Position numbers and translations under genes: made by a program. Shown here piece after piece: positions 25,481-33,632 of a DNA stretch of 64,000 nucleotides (its first letter is position 1; the number at the start of each line of letters is the position of its first letter). The stretch covers positions 1-64,000 of the forward strand of contig NZ_WMCD01000008.1 of assembly GCF_010994275.1 (NCBI RefSeq), written 5' to 3'. The stretch is from Cyclobacterium jeungdonense. GTDB taxonomy: Bacteria > Bacteroidota > Bacteroidia > Cytophagales > Cyclobacteriaceae. A model generated the notes under the pieces. That model was not told the origin of the DNA. It ran no database searches and was given only the letters and a program-made list of their open reading frames with translations.

Positions 25481-27073
25481 TCACCTGAATTCCAGGATTC
25501 GGTCCATTTCATCCCCGATTCCATGAAGGATCAATTTATCGGAATAAACCCGAACCACCGCCCCCGAGGCCGGAGATTGCGCTTCCACCATCCCTTGAAG
25601 GGTGAGGTGGTGCACACCTTGGGGGTCTTTTACATAATTTCCCTCATGATGATGCCCTGAAAACCAAGCAACCAAAGCCGGAGAATGACCGATTTTTGCC
25701 AGTACCTCCTGGTTATTGAGTAGATGAAGGCCATTTTCCGGAAGGAGTGGGTAATGGCAAAAGACAAGCACCTTCTTGCCGGATTCCTCGGCATTTCTTA
25801 CCTCAGAAACCAGCCAATCCATTTGTTTTTCACCGATGCCCCCATTCCAGGGTTTGGCATTGTTAGCACCGGAAGCTTCCAGCCGGGCCATCAATTCGCT
25901 GGCTTTCCTATAATTTTCAGTTCCCTCCGGATGACCTTCCAGGCTAATATCCATTCCATTGAGCATCAGAAAAACCAGGTTTCCCTTTTCAAAGGAATAG
26001 TACCCCGATGGGTTTCCCAACTTGTCACCAACCTTCGCTTTCAAGCTGTCCGCTACCGAAAAGTCATGGTTACCCCAAACATGATGTAAAGGGGCATTGG
26101 CGGCCTCCAAAAGGCCCAGTGGGGCAGCAAAACTTGCAAAATCCCGATCGATCAGATCCCCCAGGCTTACGATAAAATCCGGATCAAATGCATTTAGAAA
26201 AGGAATGGTTTGCTCCAGAATGGCCAAGGTACCCCGGTAATTACGTTTTCCAGCCGTCTCTGCATCAGCATATTGCACGTCGGCAATAAGCCCGAAAGCA
26301 AAGCTTTGCTCGCCTTGGTTTTCCTTCAGAAGTGTGTTCATTTTATCGGCGTATCGTTCTCCAAGCAGTACCTGACTGGGACTGTCAAAATGGGTGCTAT
26401 CAAATGTAGTTGTCCCAAATGAAAGGACTACTGCCGTGTGTGGCACCTTTTCCGGGAGTAGCAGCAATTTTTTGTTCAAAGGTTTTCTCGATTCTTTTGC
26501 TTCCGAAAGTTGTCCGGCTACAAAAGGTAATTCTGGTAACGACAGGGAATCCCGCAGGGCACCTATAAACTGACTAATCTGATCCAGGTACAAGTCAGCT
26601 TGGTCGGCATTTGATTCGCCCTGATGCCAAATCACTCCCCGAAGGATGCCATCCCTGGAAGCGAGCCGGGCTCTTTGTAGCATGTCCCTGAAAAACGGAG
26701 TTCCTGGCATCCATTCCTCAATGGCACTACCCCCTTTGGCATTGACCACAAGACCCAGGTTTTTATTGCTTTGAAGGCTTTTCATCTTCCTGGCAAAACC
26801 GTAGGCAGGACTCAGGCGCTGCATGCTGCTATCTTTTCGGATGGTAGAGTGAATATTGAGGGGATTTCTGGCCGGGACCCAATCTTCCCCGGTAAATAAA
26901 AAGACGCCTTCCAGGGGGCCGGAAAGATCCGGCTGAATGGTGGCCCTACCTGCCATGTTGGACTGGCCAATGGCCAGGTAGATATCCAGATCTTTTGCTC
27001 CCTGGGCAGAAACCTGTAAACATAGCTGCCAGCCAAACAGGATCAGGAATAGGCTTTTAATCGAAACACTCAT
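25481..27073 (-). CDS. Fusion of sialate O-acetylesterase-like domain and metallophosphoesterase
   Basis: 530 residues with a signal peptide (SIKSLFLILFGWQLCLQVSAQ). Residues ~25-245 are an SGNH hydrolase of the SASA type (PF03629): LAIGQSNMAGR with the nucleophile Ser, VVNAKGGSAIEEW, and WHQGESNA. Residues ~260-525 are a calcineurin-like phosphoesterase: GLIADVQYAD, VSLGDLID, HVWGNHDFS, VFCHYPLLPENG and WFSGHHHEGNY. These carry all expected metal ligands and resemble Mn-dependent ADP-ribose/CDP-alcohol diphosphatases. Periplasmic or secreted. I chose the ATG at 27071-27073, which starts the signal peptide; the frame extends 34 codons further. The natural substrate is unknown; a molecule with both acyl and phosphate groups is speculation. 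Confidence 0.85.
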   Translation of the reverse strand: MSVSIKSLFLILFGWQLCLQVSAQGAKDLDIYLAIGQSNMAGRATIQPDLSGPLEGVFLFTGEDWVPARNPLNIHSTIRKDSSMQRLSPAYGFARKMKSLQSNKNLGLVVNAKGGSAIEEWMPGTPFFRDMLQRARLASRDGILRGVIWHQGESNADQADLYLDQISQFIGALRDSLSLPELPFVAGQLSEAKESRKPLNKKLLLLPEKVPHTAVVLSFGTTTFDSTHFDSPSQVLLGERYADKMNTLLKENQGEQSFAFGLIADVQYADAETAGKRNYRGTLAILEQTIPFLNAFDPDFIVSLGDLIDRDFASFAAPLGLLEAANAPLHHVWGNHDFSVADSLKAKVGDKLGNPSGYYSFEKGNLVFLMLNGMDISLEGHPEGTENYRKASELMARLEASGANNAKPWNGGIGEKQMDWLVSEVRNAEESGKKVLVFCHYPLLPENGLHLLNNQEVLAKIGHSPALVAWFSGHHHEGNYVKDPQGVHHLTLQGMVEAQSPASGAVVRVYSDKLILHGIGDEMDRILEFR

Positions 27074-27171
27074 AGGATCTTTAATTGGGTTTTGGTGAAT
27101 TGCCGGATCAAGAATAAAGAAAATCTTTTGTAATTCAGTCTGCTTTTTGAAGAAGTTCCTCCAATTTTTCT

Positions 27172-27378
27172 TCAATCAGCGATTCGATCCGAAGAAAAAC
27201 CGATCAATTCCAGTCCATCCAGAAATTTTCGGAAAGCAGCGTCGGGAAGGTTTTTGTATTGCCGTTCAAAGAGAATTTTCCAAACCTGAAAATCTTCCGC
27301 AGTATACTTCTCGTATTCCTGCTGCATGTGTTTGAGTCTCGGATCAGAAAGAATCTTTGTAGAATAGTTAGCTGCCAT
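27172..27378 (-). pseudogene. 5' fragment of phenylalanine-4-hydroxylase
   Basis: 68 codons starting MAANYSTKILSDPRLKHMQQ, then YTAEDFQVWKILFERQYKNLP, DAAFRKFLDGLELIGF and SSDRIAD, stop. The YTxEDxxVWxxLFxRQxxNLP pattern is the N-terminus of Bacteroidota phenylalanine 4-monooxygenases (usually ~240-250 residues). The iron-binding catalytic part is missing. After the stop another frame reads EEKLEELLQKAD and then ends. The gene is therefore a truncated remnant whose remainder was deleted, or a frameshifted relic. The family call rests on this N-terminal motif alone. Confidence 0.65.
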
Positions 27379-27564
27379 GTTTTTAGGTAACGCTTTTATA
27401 GAGTGGATCTTGGCTTCGGCTGTGCATTTTTTTCACTATTCTTCGCCAAAAAGGATTCTTTGCGCTCCTCCAATTAACGGAAAATCAAGCAACCTGTTTC
27501 TAAGCGGCCAGGGTTTATTCATACAGTTTAATTAATCCGAAACCTCATTTCCTCAGCAATTCCT

Positions 27565-28584
27565 TTATAGCAAGTCGAAGGTTTTTCGCATGGCAAAGGT
27601 TTTCCGAATTTGATCAGCGAGCAAGGAACTTTGCGCAAAATTAAGGGTTTGCTGCCCGTCAGAATAGGCCTTATCCGGGTTCTCATGGGATTCGTAAATG
27701 ATCCCGTCAGCACCCGCCATCACTCCTGCCAGCGCCATCTGTGGGACAAACTCCCGAATACCAATGCCATGAGAGGGGTCCACCACCACAGGTAAGTGGG
27801 ACTTGGATTTGAGAATGGGTACGGCATTCAGATCCAGCGTGTTTCTACTTGCTTTTTCATAGGTCCGGATACCCCGTTCACACAAAATCAACTTTTCGTT
27901 GCCTCCAGAAAAAACATACTCAGCCGATTGTAGAAGCTCCTCAATGGTTCCGGAAATACCGCGCTTAATTAAAACGGCTTTGTCCACCTTTCCCAATTCA
28001 TCCAGCAAATTGAAATTTTGGGTGTTTCTGGCTCCTACCTGAAATACATCCACGTAATCGTACATTTCTTCAATTTGGGATACCTGCATCACTTCTGTGA
28101 CGATTTTAATTCCCGCGGCTTTGGCCAGGCGATACCATAATTTGAGCCCATCCATACCCAGTCCTCTGAATGCGTACGGACTACTCCTGGGCTTGAAAAC
28201 ACCTCCCCGCATCATGGTTAGGTTATTTTCCTTCATGTGATTGATCACCTTGACAATCTGCTCCTCTGATTCGATGGAGCAGGGCCCGGTAATGATGGCC
28301 ATTTCCCCATCCTGAATCGCAATCCCATCTCCCAGATCAATTCGGGTTGGTTTGACTTTCCATTTTTTTGAAACCAGCTTGTATTCGTCGGATACGATGT
28401 GAATGTCCTGAATTCCGTCAAGCGCGCCTATTTTCCGAATATCAAAGGCCTTCTTTCCGATACCGATAAGGTAATTGCCCACCTGCGTTTTTACTTCCGT
28501 AACGGTATACCCCAAACCAGTCACTTTTTGTATTAACGTTTCCTTTTGGCCAGAACTGATCTCCTGTTTAAGCTGTATAATCAT
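27565..28584 (-). CDS. aroF: 3-deoxy-7-phosphoheptulonate synthase, type I-beta
   Basis: First enzyme of the shikimate pathway, joining phosphoenolpyruvate and erythrose 4-phosphate. 339 residues: an N-terminal ferredoxin-like regulatory domain (~1-70) and a TIM barrel with ITGPCSIESEEQI, MRGGVFKPRSSPYAFRGLG, EVMQVSQIEEMYDYVDVFQVGARNTQNFNLLDELGK, LCERGIRTYE and VVVDPSHGIGIRE. This is the Thermotoga/Bacillus-type DAHPS; the N-terminal domain often mediates tyrosine feedback. Its ATG overlaps the trpA stop by four bases (28581-28584), so it is translated as the last gene of the trp operon, and the attenuator would also control precursor supply. Confidence 0.93.
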   Translation of the reverse strand: MIIQLKQEISSGQKETLIQKVTGLGYTVTEVKTQVGNYLIGIGKKAFDIRKIGALDGIQDIHIVSDEYKLVSKKWKVKPTRIDLGDGIAIQDGEMAIITGPCSIESEEQIVKVINHMKENNLTMMRGGVFKPRSSPYAFRGLGMDGLKLWYRLAKAAGIKIVTEVMQVSQIEEMYDYVDVFQVGARNTQNFNLLDELGKVDKAVLIKRGISGTIEELLQSAEYVFSGGNEKLILCERGIRTYEKASRNTLDLNAVPILKSKSHLPVVVDPSHGIGIREFVPQMALAGVMAGADGIIYESHENPDKAYSDGQQTLNFAQSSLLADQIRKTFAMRKTFDLL

Positions 28585-29354
28585 GATATGATGCCTTGAA
28601 TGTATTCGTAAATATCCTTTTTTAAATCCGTCGACTCCCTCAAAACATTGATGAATGCACTGCCGATAATCGCACCATGGGAATGGGCGGAGGCAGTTTG
28701 AAAGGAAGGCTTATCTGAAATCCCAAATCCGATCAGCCGGGGATTATTCAACTTCATGGCTTTTACCCGCTCAAAATAAGCCACCTGCTCGGGTGTGATC
28801 TCCTTTTTGGCACCCGTAATACTTGCCGAAGAGACCATATAAATAAACCCATCGGTATGTTGGTCAATCTGCCGTATCCTTTCCTCAGCCGTTTGTGGAG
28901 AAATCAGAAAGGTATTTCTTAAATCGTAGGTGTCAAATAAGGCCTTGTATTCCGAAAGGTATTGCTGCATGGGCAAATCAGGCAAAATCAGACCGTCAAT
29001 ACCCACTTCCTTGCATTTTTTACAAAAGGCCTCCATTCCATATTGTACAACGGGATTAAGGTATCCCATCAGGATTACGGGAATACTCACTTTTTCCCGT
29101 AGTTTCTTTAATTGCTCAAAAAGTAATTTTAAGGTCATTCCGTTTTTCAAAGCCTGATTATTGCTTTCCTGAATGGTGGGACCATCTGCTATGGGATCCG
29201 AATAAGGCACTCCTATCTCAATAATATCGGCACCGGCCGATTCTATGGCCTCCATAATGGTCAGCGTATCCCCAAGTTTCGGGAAACCCGCCGTAAAATA
29301 GATGGATAAAATGCGCTCCTTTTTTTGTTTAAATAATTCGTCTATGCGGTTCAT
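28581..29354 (-). CDS. trpA: Tryptophan synthase alpha chain
   Basis: Cleaves indole-3-glycerol phosphate to indole and glyceraldehyde 3-phosphate, channelling indole to TrpB. 257 residues from MNRIDELF. TIM barrel with SIYFTAGFPKLGDTL, GADIIEIGVPYSDPIADGPTIQ (catalytic Glu and Asp), LMGYLNPVVQYGMEAFCKKCKEVGIDGLILPDLP, and FGISDKP...HSHGAIIGSAFI. I prefer the ATG at 29352-29354; an earlier ATG at 29373-29375 overlaps the trpB end and would add seven residues. Five bases separate it from the trpB stop. Confidence 0.95.
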   Translation of the reverse strand: MNRIDELFKQKKERILSIYFTAGFPKLGDTLTIMEAIESAGADIIEIGVPYSDPIADGPTIQESNNQALKNGMTLKLLFEQLKKLREKVSIPVILMGYLNPVVQYGMEAFCKKCKEVGIDGLILPDLPMQQYLSEYKALFDTYDLRNTFLISPQTAEERIRQIDQHTDGFIYMVSSASITGAKKEITPEQVAYFERVKAMKLNNPRLIGFGISDKPSFQTASAHSHGAIIGSAFINVLRESTDLKKDIYEYIQGIIS

Positions 29355-29359
29355 ATCTG

Positions 29360-30550
29360 CTAGTAATTTCCCCATTTGATGTAGGTATCTAAATCTTTAT
29401 CCCCCCTGCCGGAAAGGTTGATGACGATCACGTCAGTTGGTTGATATTGGATCTGGTTTAGTGCTGAAAAAGCGTGTGCTGATTCAATGGCGGGGATGAT
29501 TCCCTCCAACCGGCTAACCTCGATACCTGCCTGCATGGCATGCTCGTCCTCTACTGCCACAAACTCTCCCCTGCCAGATTCAAACAGATGGGCATGTACC
29601 GGTCCAATACCCGGATAATCCAGGCCTGCCGAAATACTGTGGGGCTCCACCACTTGTCCATCTTCGGTTTGCATAAGTAGCGTCTTACTTCCATGTAAAA
29701 TCCCCGGTTTTCCAAGCAAGGTGGTTGCTGCTGACTTGCCCGAAAACACTCCCAAACCGGCAGCTTCGACGGCAATTAAACGAACAGAAGGTTCATTGTA
29801 ATAGTGGTAAAAAGCACCTGCCGCATTACTGCCTCCGCCTACGCAAGCAATGACCAGATCTGGATTTTCCCTGCCTTCCTTTTCTTTGAGTTGTATCTTC
29901 ATCTCTGCGGAAATTACAGATTGAAACCGGGCTACCATTTCCGGATACGGGTGGGGCCCTACCACTGAGCCGATAATATAATGGGTATCCACCGGGTTAT
30001 TGATCCACTGCCGCATGGCTTCATTGGTGGCGTCTTTCAGCGTTTTGCTTCCCGAGTTGGCAGGCACCACGGTAGCCCCCAGTATTCGCATGCGCTCCAC
30101 GTTGGGCTTCTGCCTTTCCATGTCTACCGCTCCCATATACACCGTACATTCCATTCCCATCAGGGCGCAGACGGTAGCCGTAGCCACGCCATGCTGTCCA
30201 GCTCCTGTCTCGGCAATGATGCGCTTTTTATTAAGCTTTTTAGCCAAAATGATCTGACCTACGGTATTATTGATCTTGTGGGCACCTGTATGGCAGAGAT
30301 CTTCCCGCTTAAGGTATATCTTTGCTCCGTATTTTTCCGAAAGCCTTTTGGCGAGAAATAAAGGCGTGGGCCGGCCTACATAATCTTTCAGCAAGGAATC
30401 AAACTCTTCCCGAAAAGCAGGAGATTCCATGATTGATTCGTAATTCTCCCGCAACTCCTCAATATTGGGATAAAGCATTTCGGGGATATAGGCTCCGCCA
30501 AATTGCCCATAAAATCCATTTTCGTCAACTTTTATCATCGGTATATCCAT
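29360..30550 (-). CDS. trpB: Tryptophan synthase beta chain
   Basis: PLP enzyme condensing indole and serine to tryptophan. 396 residues. The PLP lysine is in HTGAHKINNTVGQ (~91). Other markers: GRPTPLFLAKRLS, KREDLCHTG, AETGAGQHGVATATVCALMG, the phosphate-binding ACVGGGSNAAGAFYHYY, and LSGRGDKD near the end. It is the TrpB1 type that pairs with TrpA. The start at 30550 directly abuts the trpF stop; a second ATG four codons in (30536-30538) is possible. Confidence 0.96.
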   Translation of the reverse strand: MDIPMIKVDENGFYGQFGGAYIPEMLYPNIEELRENYESIMESPAFREEFDSLLKDYVGRPTPLFLAKRLSEKYGAKIYLKREDLCHTGAHKINNTVGQIILAKKLNKKRIIAETGAGQHGVATATVCALMGMECTVYMGAVDMERQKPNVERMRILGATVVPANSGSKTLKDATNEAMRQWINNPVDTHYIIGSVVGPHPYPEMVARFQSVISAEMKIQLKEKEGRENPDLVIACVGGGSNAAGAFYHYYNEPSVRLIAVEAAGLGVFSGKSAATTLLGKPGILHGSKTLLMQTEDGQVVEPHSISAGLDYPGIGPVHAHLFESGRGEFVAVEDEHAMQAGIEVSRLEGIIPAIESAHAFSALNQIQYQPTDVIVINLSGRGDKDLDTYIKWGNY

Positions 30551-31204
30551 TTATTCTTTGGTTTTCTGTAGTTCCTGTCTGATTTGACTGGCAAAGTCGC
30601 GAATCAGGTCCAGGTCTTTTAGCCCCGGTCTGACCTCAAATTTTGAATTGATATCAATACCTCCCATGTGTGGAGAGGACTGGTACAAATCCACCAACTG
30701 CCCGGCCTGGTCTGCCTGAATTCCCCCGCTGAGTAAAAACGGTTTGTGGAAGGGGTATTGTTTAATAATTTCCCAGTTAAATCGATGGCCGGTACCTCCA
30801 TACGAAGGACCATCGGTATCTAGCAGAAAATAGTCCACCAGTTCTTCATAGGCTTCCAATCCCTGCCAGGACCAATCCTTTCCGATCCGAAGCACTTTGA
30901 TCAGGGGCAGCCCTGTCTGGATTTTGATTTCCCTTACTTGCCCCGGAGATTCATCTCCATGAAGTTGAACTTTATCGAGCCCATATGCTTTCCCCACCCG
31001 TTGGATCTCGTCCGGGGTGGCGTTTACAAATACGCCTACCTTCGGCAAGGACAGGCGCTGATAATATTGCGGATCCACAGAAAACGCCGGCACATACCGT
31101 CTGGAGGGGGGATAGAAAATCATGCCCATCCAATCCACCAGTCCAAGCTCCGCAAGTCCACTGATGTTTTCGGGATCGGCCATACCACAGACTTTAATGA
31201 TCAT
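30551..31204 (-). CDS. trpF: Phosphoribosylanthranilate isomerase
   Basis: Amadori rearrangement of phosphoribosylanthranilate in tryptophan synthesis. 217 residues; TIM barrel starting MIIKVCGMADPENI with the catalytic Cys, then GMIFYPPSRRYV, KVGVFVNA, VQLHGDESP, FLLDTDGPSYGGTGHRFNWEII with the catalytic Asp, LSGGIQADQ, and GGIDINSKFEVRPGLKDLDLI. The start overlaps the trpC stop by four bases (ATGA). Confidence 0.95.
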   Translation of the reverse strand: MIIKVCGMADPENISGLAELGLVDWMGMIFYPPSRRYVPAFSVDPQYYQRLSLPKVGVFVNATPDEIQRVGKAYGLDKVQLHGDESPGQVREIKIQTGLPLIKVLRIGKDWSWQGLEAYEELVDYFLLDTDGPSYGGTGHRFNWEIIKQYPFHKPFLLSGGIQADQAGQLVDLYQSSPHMGGIDINSKFEVRPGLKDLDLIRDFASQIRQELQKTKE

Positions 31205-32022
31205 GCGCGGGTGTTTTCAGTTTGTGCCCTTAGTAATTTGCGGTACTGATTCATAAAGTTTAACGCTGCCTGATGGGGTCGGATCGTTTTCATAAAATTT
31301 TCACCAATAAGGAATCCGTCAAAACCAGCCTGCTTTAGCGCAACCAGAGTAGCCGGATCAGAAAGTCCACTTTCCGAGATCCGGATAAACTTTTCTGGTA
31401 TCACCTGAACCAATTCCAGGGAAGTTTCTATGTTTACTTCAAAGGTTTTAAGGTTCCGGTTATTTACGCCTACCAGGTCTACGAATTCGTTTAGGGATGC
31501 ATCCAATTCTTCACGGTTATGAACTTCCAGCAACACTTCCATTCCCAGCTCTTTGGCCAGAGCAGCCAGTTCCCGGATTTTTTGAGGTGTCAAAGCAGCA
31601 GCTATTAGCAAGATGCAATCTGCTCCCATGGCCCTTGACTCAATCAATTGGTAGGCATCCACCATAAAGTCTTTTCGAAGGATGGGACAATAATTAAACT
31701 TTCTTGCCAGTTTCAAATCCTCCGCCGATCCCCCAAAATACGTTTGGTCGGTGAGCACCGAAAGAGCGGAAGCTCCTGCTTGCATGTACCCAATGGTAAT
31801 TTTTTCTATCTCTGCCGTTGAATTGATCCAGCCCTTCGATGGGGACTTTCTTTTAAATTCGGCGATGATACCTGTTTTTTCCGGATCGGTTACGTATTTT
31901 TTCATAGAAACCACCGGGCTTCCAAAAAACAGGCTTTGTTCCAGCAATTTCTCCGGATAGAGTGCCTTTCGCTCGGCCACTTCTTCTCTTTTATGGGCAA
32001 TAATGGTATCCAGTATGTTCAT
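31201..32022 (-). CDS. trpC: Indole-3-glycerol phosphate synthase
   Basis: Ring closure of CdRP to indole-3-glycerol phosphate. 273 residues from MNILDTIIAHKREEVAERK. TIM barrel markers: IIAEFKRKSPSKGWI with the catalytic Lys, LSVLTDQTYFGGS, PILRKDFMVDAYQLIESRAMGADCILLIAAAL, EVLLEVHN, VGVNNRNLKTFEV, RISESGLSDP, FLIGENFM. I chose the ATG at 32020-32022; the longer frame to 32055 would overlap the trpD end. It starts one base upstream of the trpD stop codon. Confidence 0.95.
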   Translation of the reverse strand: MNILDTIIAHKREEVAERKALYPEKLLEQSLFFGSPVVSMKKYVTDPEKTGIIAEFKRKSPSKGWINSTAEIEKITIGYMQAGASALSVLTDQTYFGGSAEDLKLARKFNYCPILRKDFMVDAYQLIESRAMGADCILLIAAALTPQKIRELAALAKELGMEVLLEVHNREELDASLNEFVDLVGVNNRNLKTFEVNIETSLELVQVIPEKFIRISESGLSDPATLVALKQAGFDGFLIGENFMKTIRPHQAALNFMNQYRKLLRAQTENTRA

Positions 32023-32023
32023 A

Positions 32024-33034
32024 TCATCGGGTAGTAATGGAAGTTTGCGGATCAATCATTTTTTTAAACACCTTAAAAGCCGTTCCATTTTTAAGGGTTT
32101 CCGTGGCGGTTTCTCTGGCTTTCTGGAATGTCCAATTTGGTTTGGAGGTAACTAATGCTGCCGCTGCGTTGGCAATCACCACCGCTTCCTGTGCAGGGCT
32201 CCCCTTGCCTTGCAGGATATCGGTAAATATTTTGGCAGAATCTTCTACCGTAGCCCCGCCAATAATCGCTTCTTGAGACACTGTCTCAAACCCCAGGTCC
32301 TGCGGATTCACGACCTTTTCCCCAGCATTTGAAATCCACTTCAGATCTCCTGTAAGGGAGATTTCATCGTATCCGTCCAGGGAATGCAAGATGCTAAACC
32401 GTACCTCATTGTTTTGGTAAAGGTACCCATACAAACGGGCTAGTTCAAGACTAAAAACGCCCACCAATTGTTTTTTTGGAAAACTGGGGTTTACCATGGG
32501 ACCAAGCATATTGAAAAACGTTTTTACACCCAACTCCTTTCGTACGGGTCCGATGTGCTTCATCGCCGGGTGAAACAAGGGAGCATGCAGAAAACAGATC
32601 CCTGCCCTATCCAGGCTGCTTTTAATCTTGTCCACATCATTGGTAAATTCATACCCAAAATGGGCCAGGAGGTTGGAGGACCCGCAAACGGAGGATACAC
32701 CCACATTTCCATGCTTGGCAACCGGCTGGCCAGCCCCTGCTACAATAAAGGAAGCCAGGGTAGATATATTAAAGGTATCCTTTCCATCTCCTCCGGTGCC
32801 ACAGAGATCAATGGCATCGTACTCGGGAATGTCCACCGGAATGCATCGTTCCAGCATGGCCTCCCGGAAACCCATGAGTTCCTCAACCCGAACGCTGCGC
32901 ATCATAAATATGGTCAAAAAAGCGGCCATCTGGCTTTGGTTTACCTCGCCTGAGGTCATTTCTTTTAATACCCCTTTTGCCTGTTCCTTATTAAGGGTTT
33001 TATGTTCAATCAGGTGATTCAGAATTTCTTTCAT
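32024..33034 (-). CDS. trpD: Anthranilate phosphoribosyltransferase
   Basis: Transfers the phosphoribosyl group from PRPP to anthranilate. 336 residues. The PRPP/metal site is DLCGTGGDGKDTFNISTLASFIVAGAG; other markers are VAKHGNVGVSSVCGSSNLLAHFGYEF, FLHAPLFHPAMKHIGPVRKELGVKTFFNMLGPMVNP and ANAAAAL. An N-terminal helical domain starts KEILNHLIEHKTLNKEQAK. Separate from TrpG here (not fused). It follows trpG by 11 bases. Confidence 0.95.
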   Translation of the reverse strand: MKEILNHLIEHKTLNKEQAKGVLKEMTSGEVNQSQMAAFLTIFMMRSVRVEELMGFREAMLERCIPVDIPEYDAIDLCGTGGDGKDTFNISTLASFIVAGAGQPVAKHGNVGVSSVCGSSNLLAHFGYEFTNDVDKIKSSLDRAGICFLHAPLFHPAMKHIGPVRKELGVKTFFNMLGPMVNPSFPKKQLVGVFSLELARLYGYLYQNNEVRFSILHSLDGYDEISLTGDLKWISNAGEKVVNPQDLGFETVSQEAIIGGATVEDSAKIFTDILQGKGSPAQEAVVIANAAAALVTSKPNWTFQKARETATETLKNGTAFKVFKKMIDPQTSITTR

Positions 33035-33045
33035 AATCCAGTGGT

Positions 33046-33609
33046 TTATTCTCCTTCAATCCAGTTTTTTATTATTTCTACGCCGTGTTCGGTCAAAATA
33101 CTTTCCGGGTGAAACTGCAGACCTTTTACCTGATATTCAACATGCCTGACAGCCATGATTTGTCCATCGGGTGTTTTGGCTATCACCTCCAATTCTTTGG
33201 GCAGCAGGGTTTCATCTATGACCCAACTGTGGTACCTTCCTACGGTAAAAAATTCAGGCAGCCCTTTAAATAGCGGGTCTGGTTGAATCCGCACCTTGGA
33301 AGCCACACCATGCACGACCTCGCTTAGGTTAATTAACCCTCCACCAAAGGCCTCACCAATGGCCTGGTGCCCCAAACACACGCCCAGGATATCTTTGGTG
33401 GGGGCGTATTTTTTGATTAGTTCCGGCATGATCCCCGCTTCTGACGGAATCCCCGGACCAGGTGATAGCAGTATTTTGTTATATTGATCCACCGTCTCAA
33501 GCCTGATCTTGTCGTTGCGGTAAATATCTAATTCACAGCCCAGCTCGCGAAGTATATAAACCAGATTGTAAGTGAATGAATCGTAATTATCCAGTACCAG
33601 TATTTTCAT
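33046..33609 (-). CDS. trpG: Anthranilate synthase component II (glutamine amidotransferase)
   Basis: Supplies ammonia to TrpE from glutamine. 187 residues of the class I glutamine amidotransferase fold. Motifs: LVLDNYDSFTYNLVYIL, LLSPGPGIPSEAG, nucleophile Cys in GVCLGHQAIGEAFGG, and the His-Glu pair in QFHPESILTEHG. In many bacteria the same subunit also serves PabB; none is encoded nearby. Starts 23 bases after trpE. Confidence 0.95.
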   Translation of the reverse strand: MKILVLDNYDSFTYNLVYILRELGCELDIYRNDKIRLETVDQYNKILLSPGPGIPSEAGIMPELIKKYAPTKDILGVCLGHQAIGEAFGGGLINLSEVVHGVASKVRIQPDPLFKGLPEFFTVGRYHSWVIDETLLPKELEVIAKTPDGQIMAVRHVEYQVKGLQFHPESILTEHGVEIIKNWIEGE

Positions 33610-33632
33610 TGGTATGTTGTTTTCAAGTAAAA

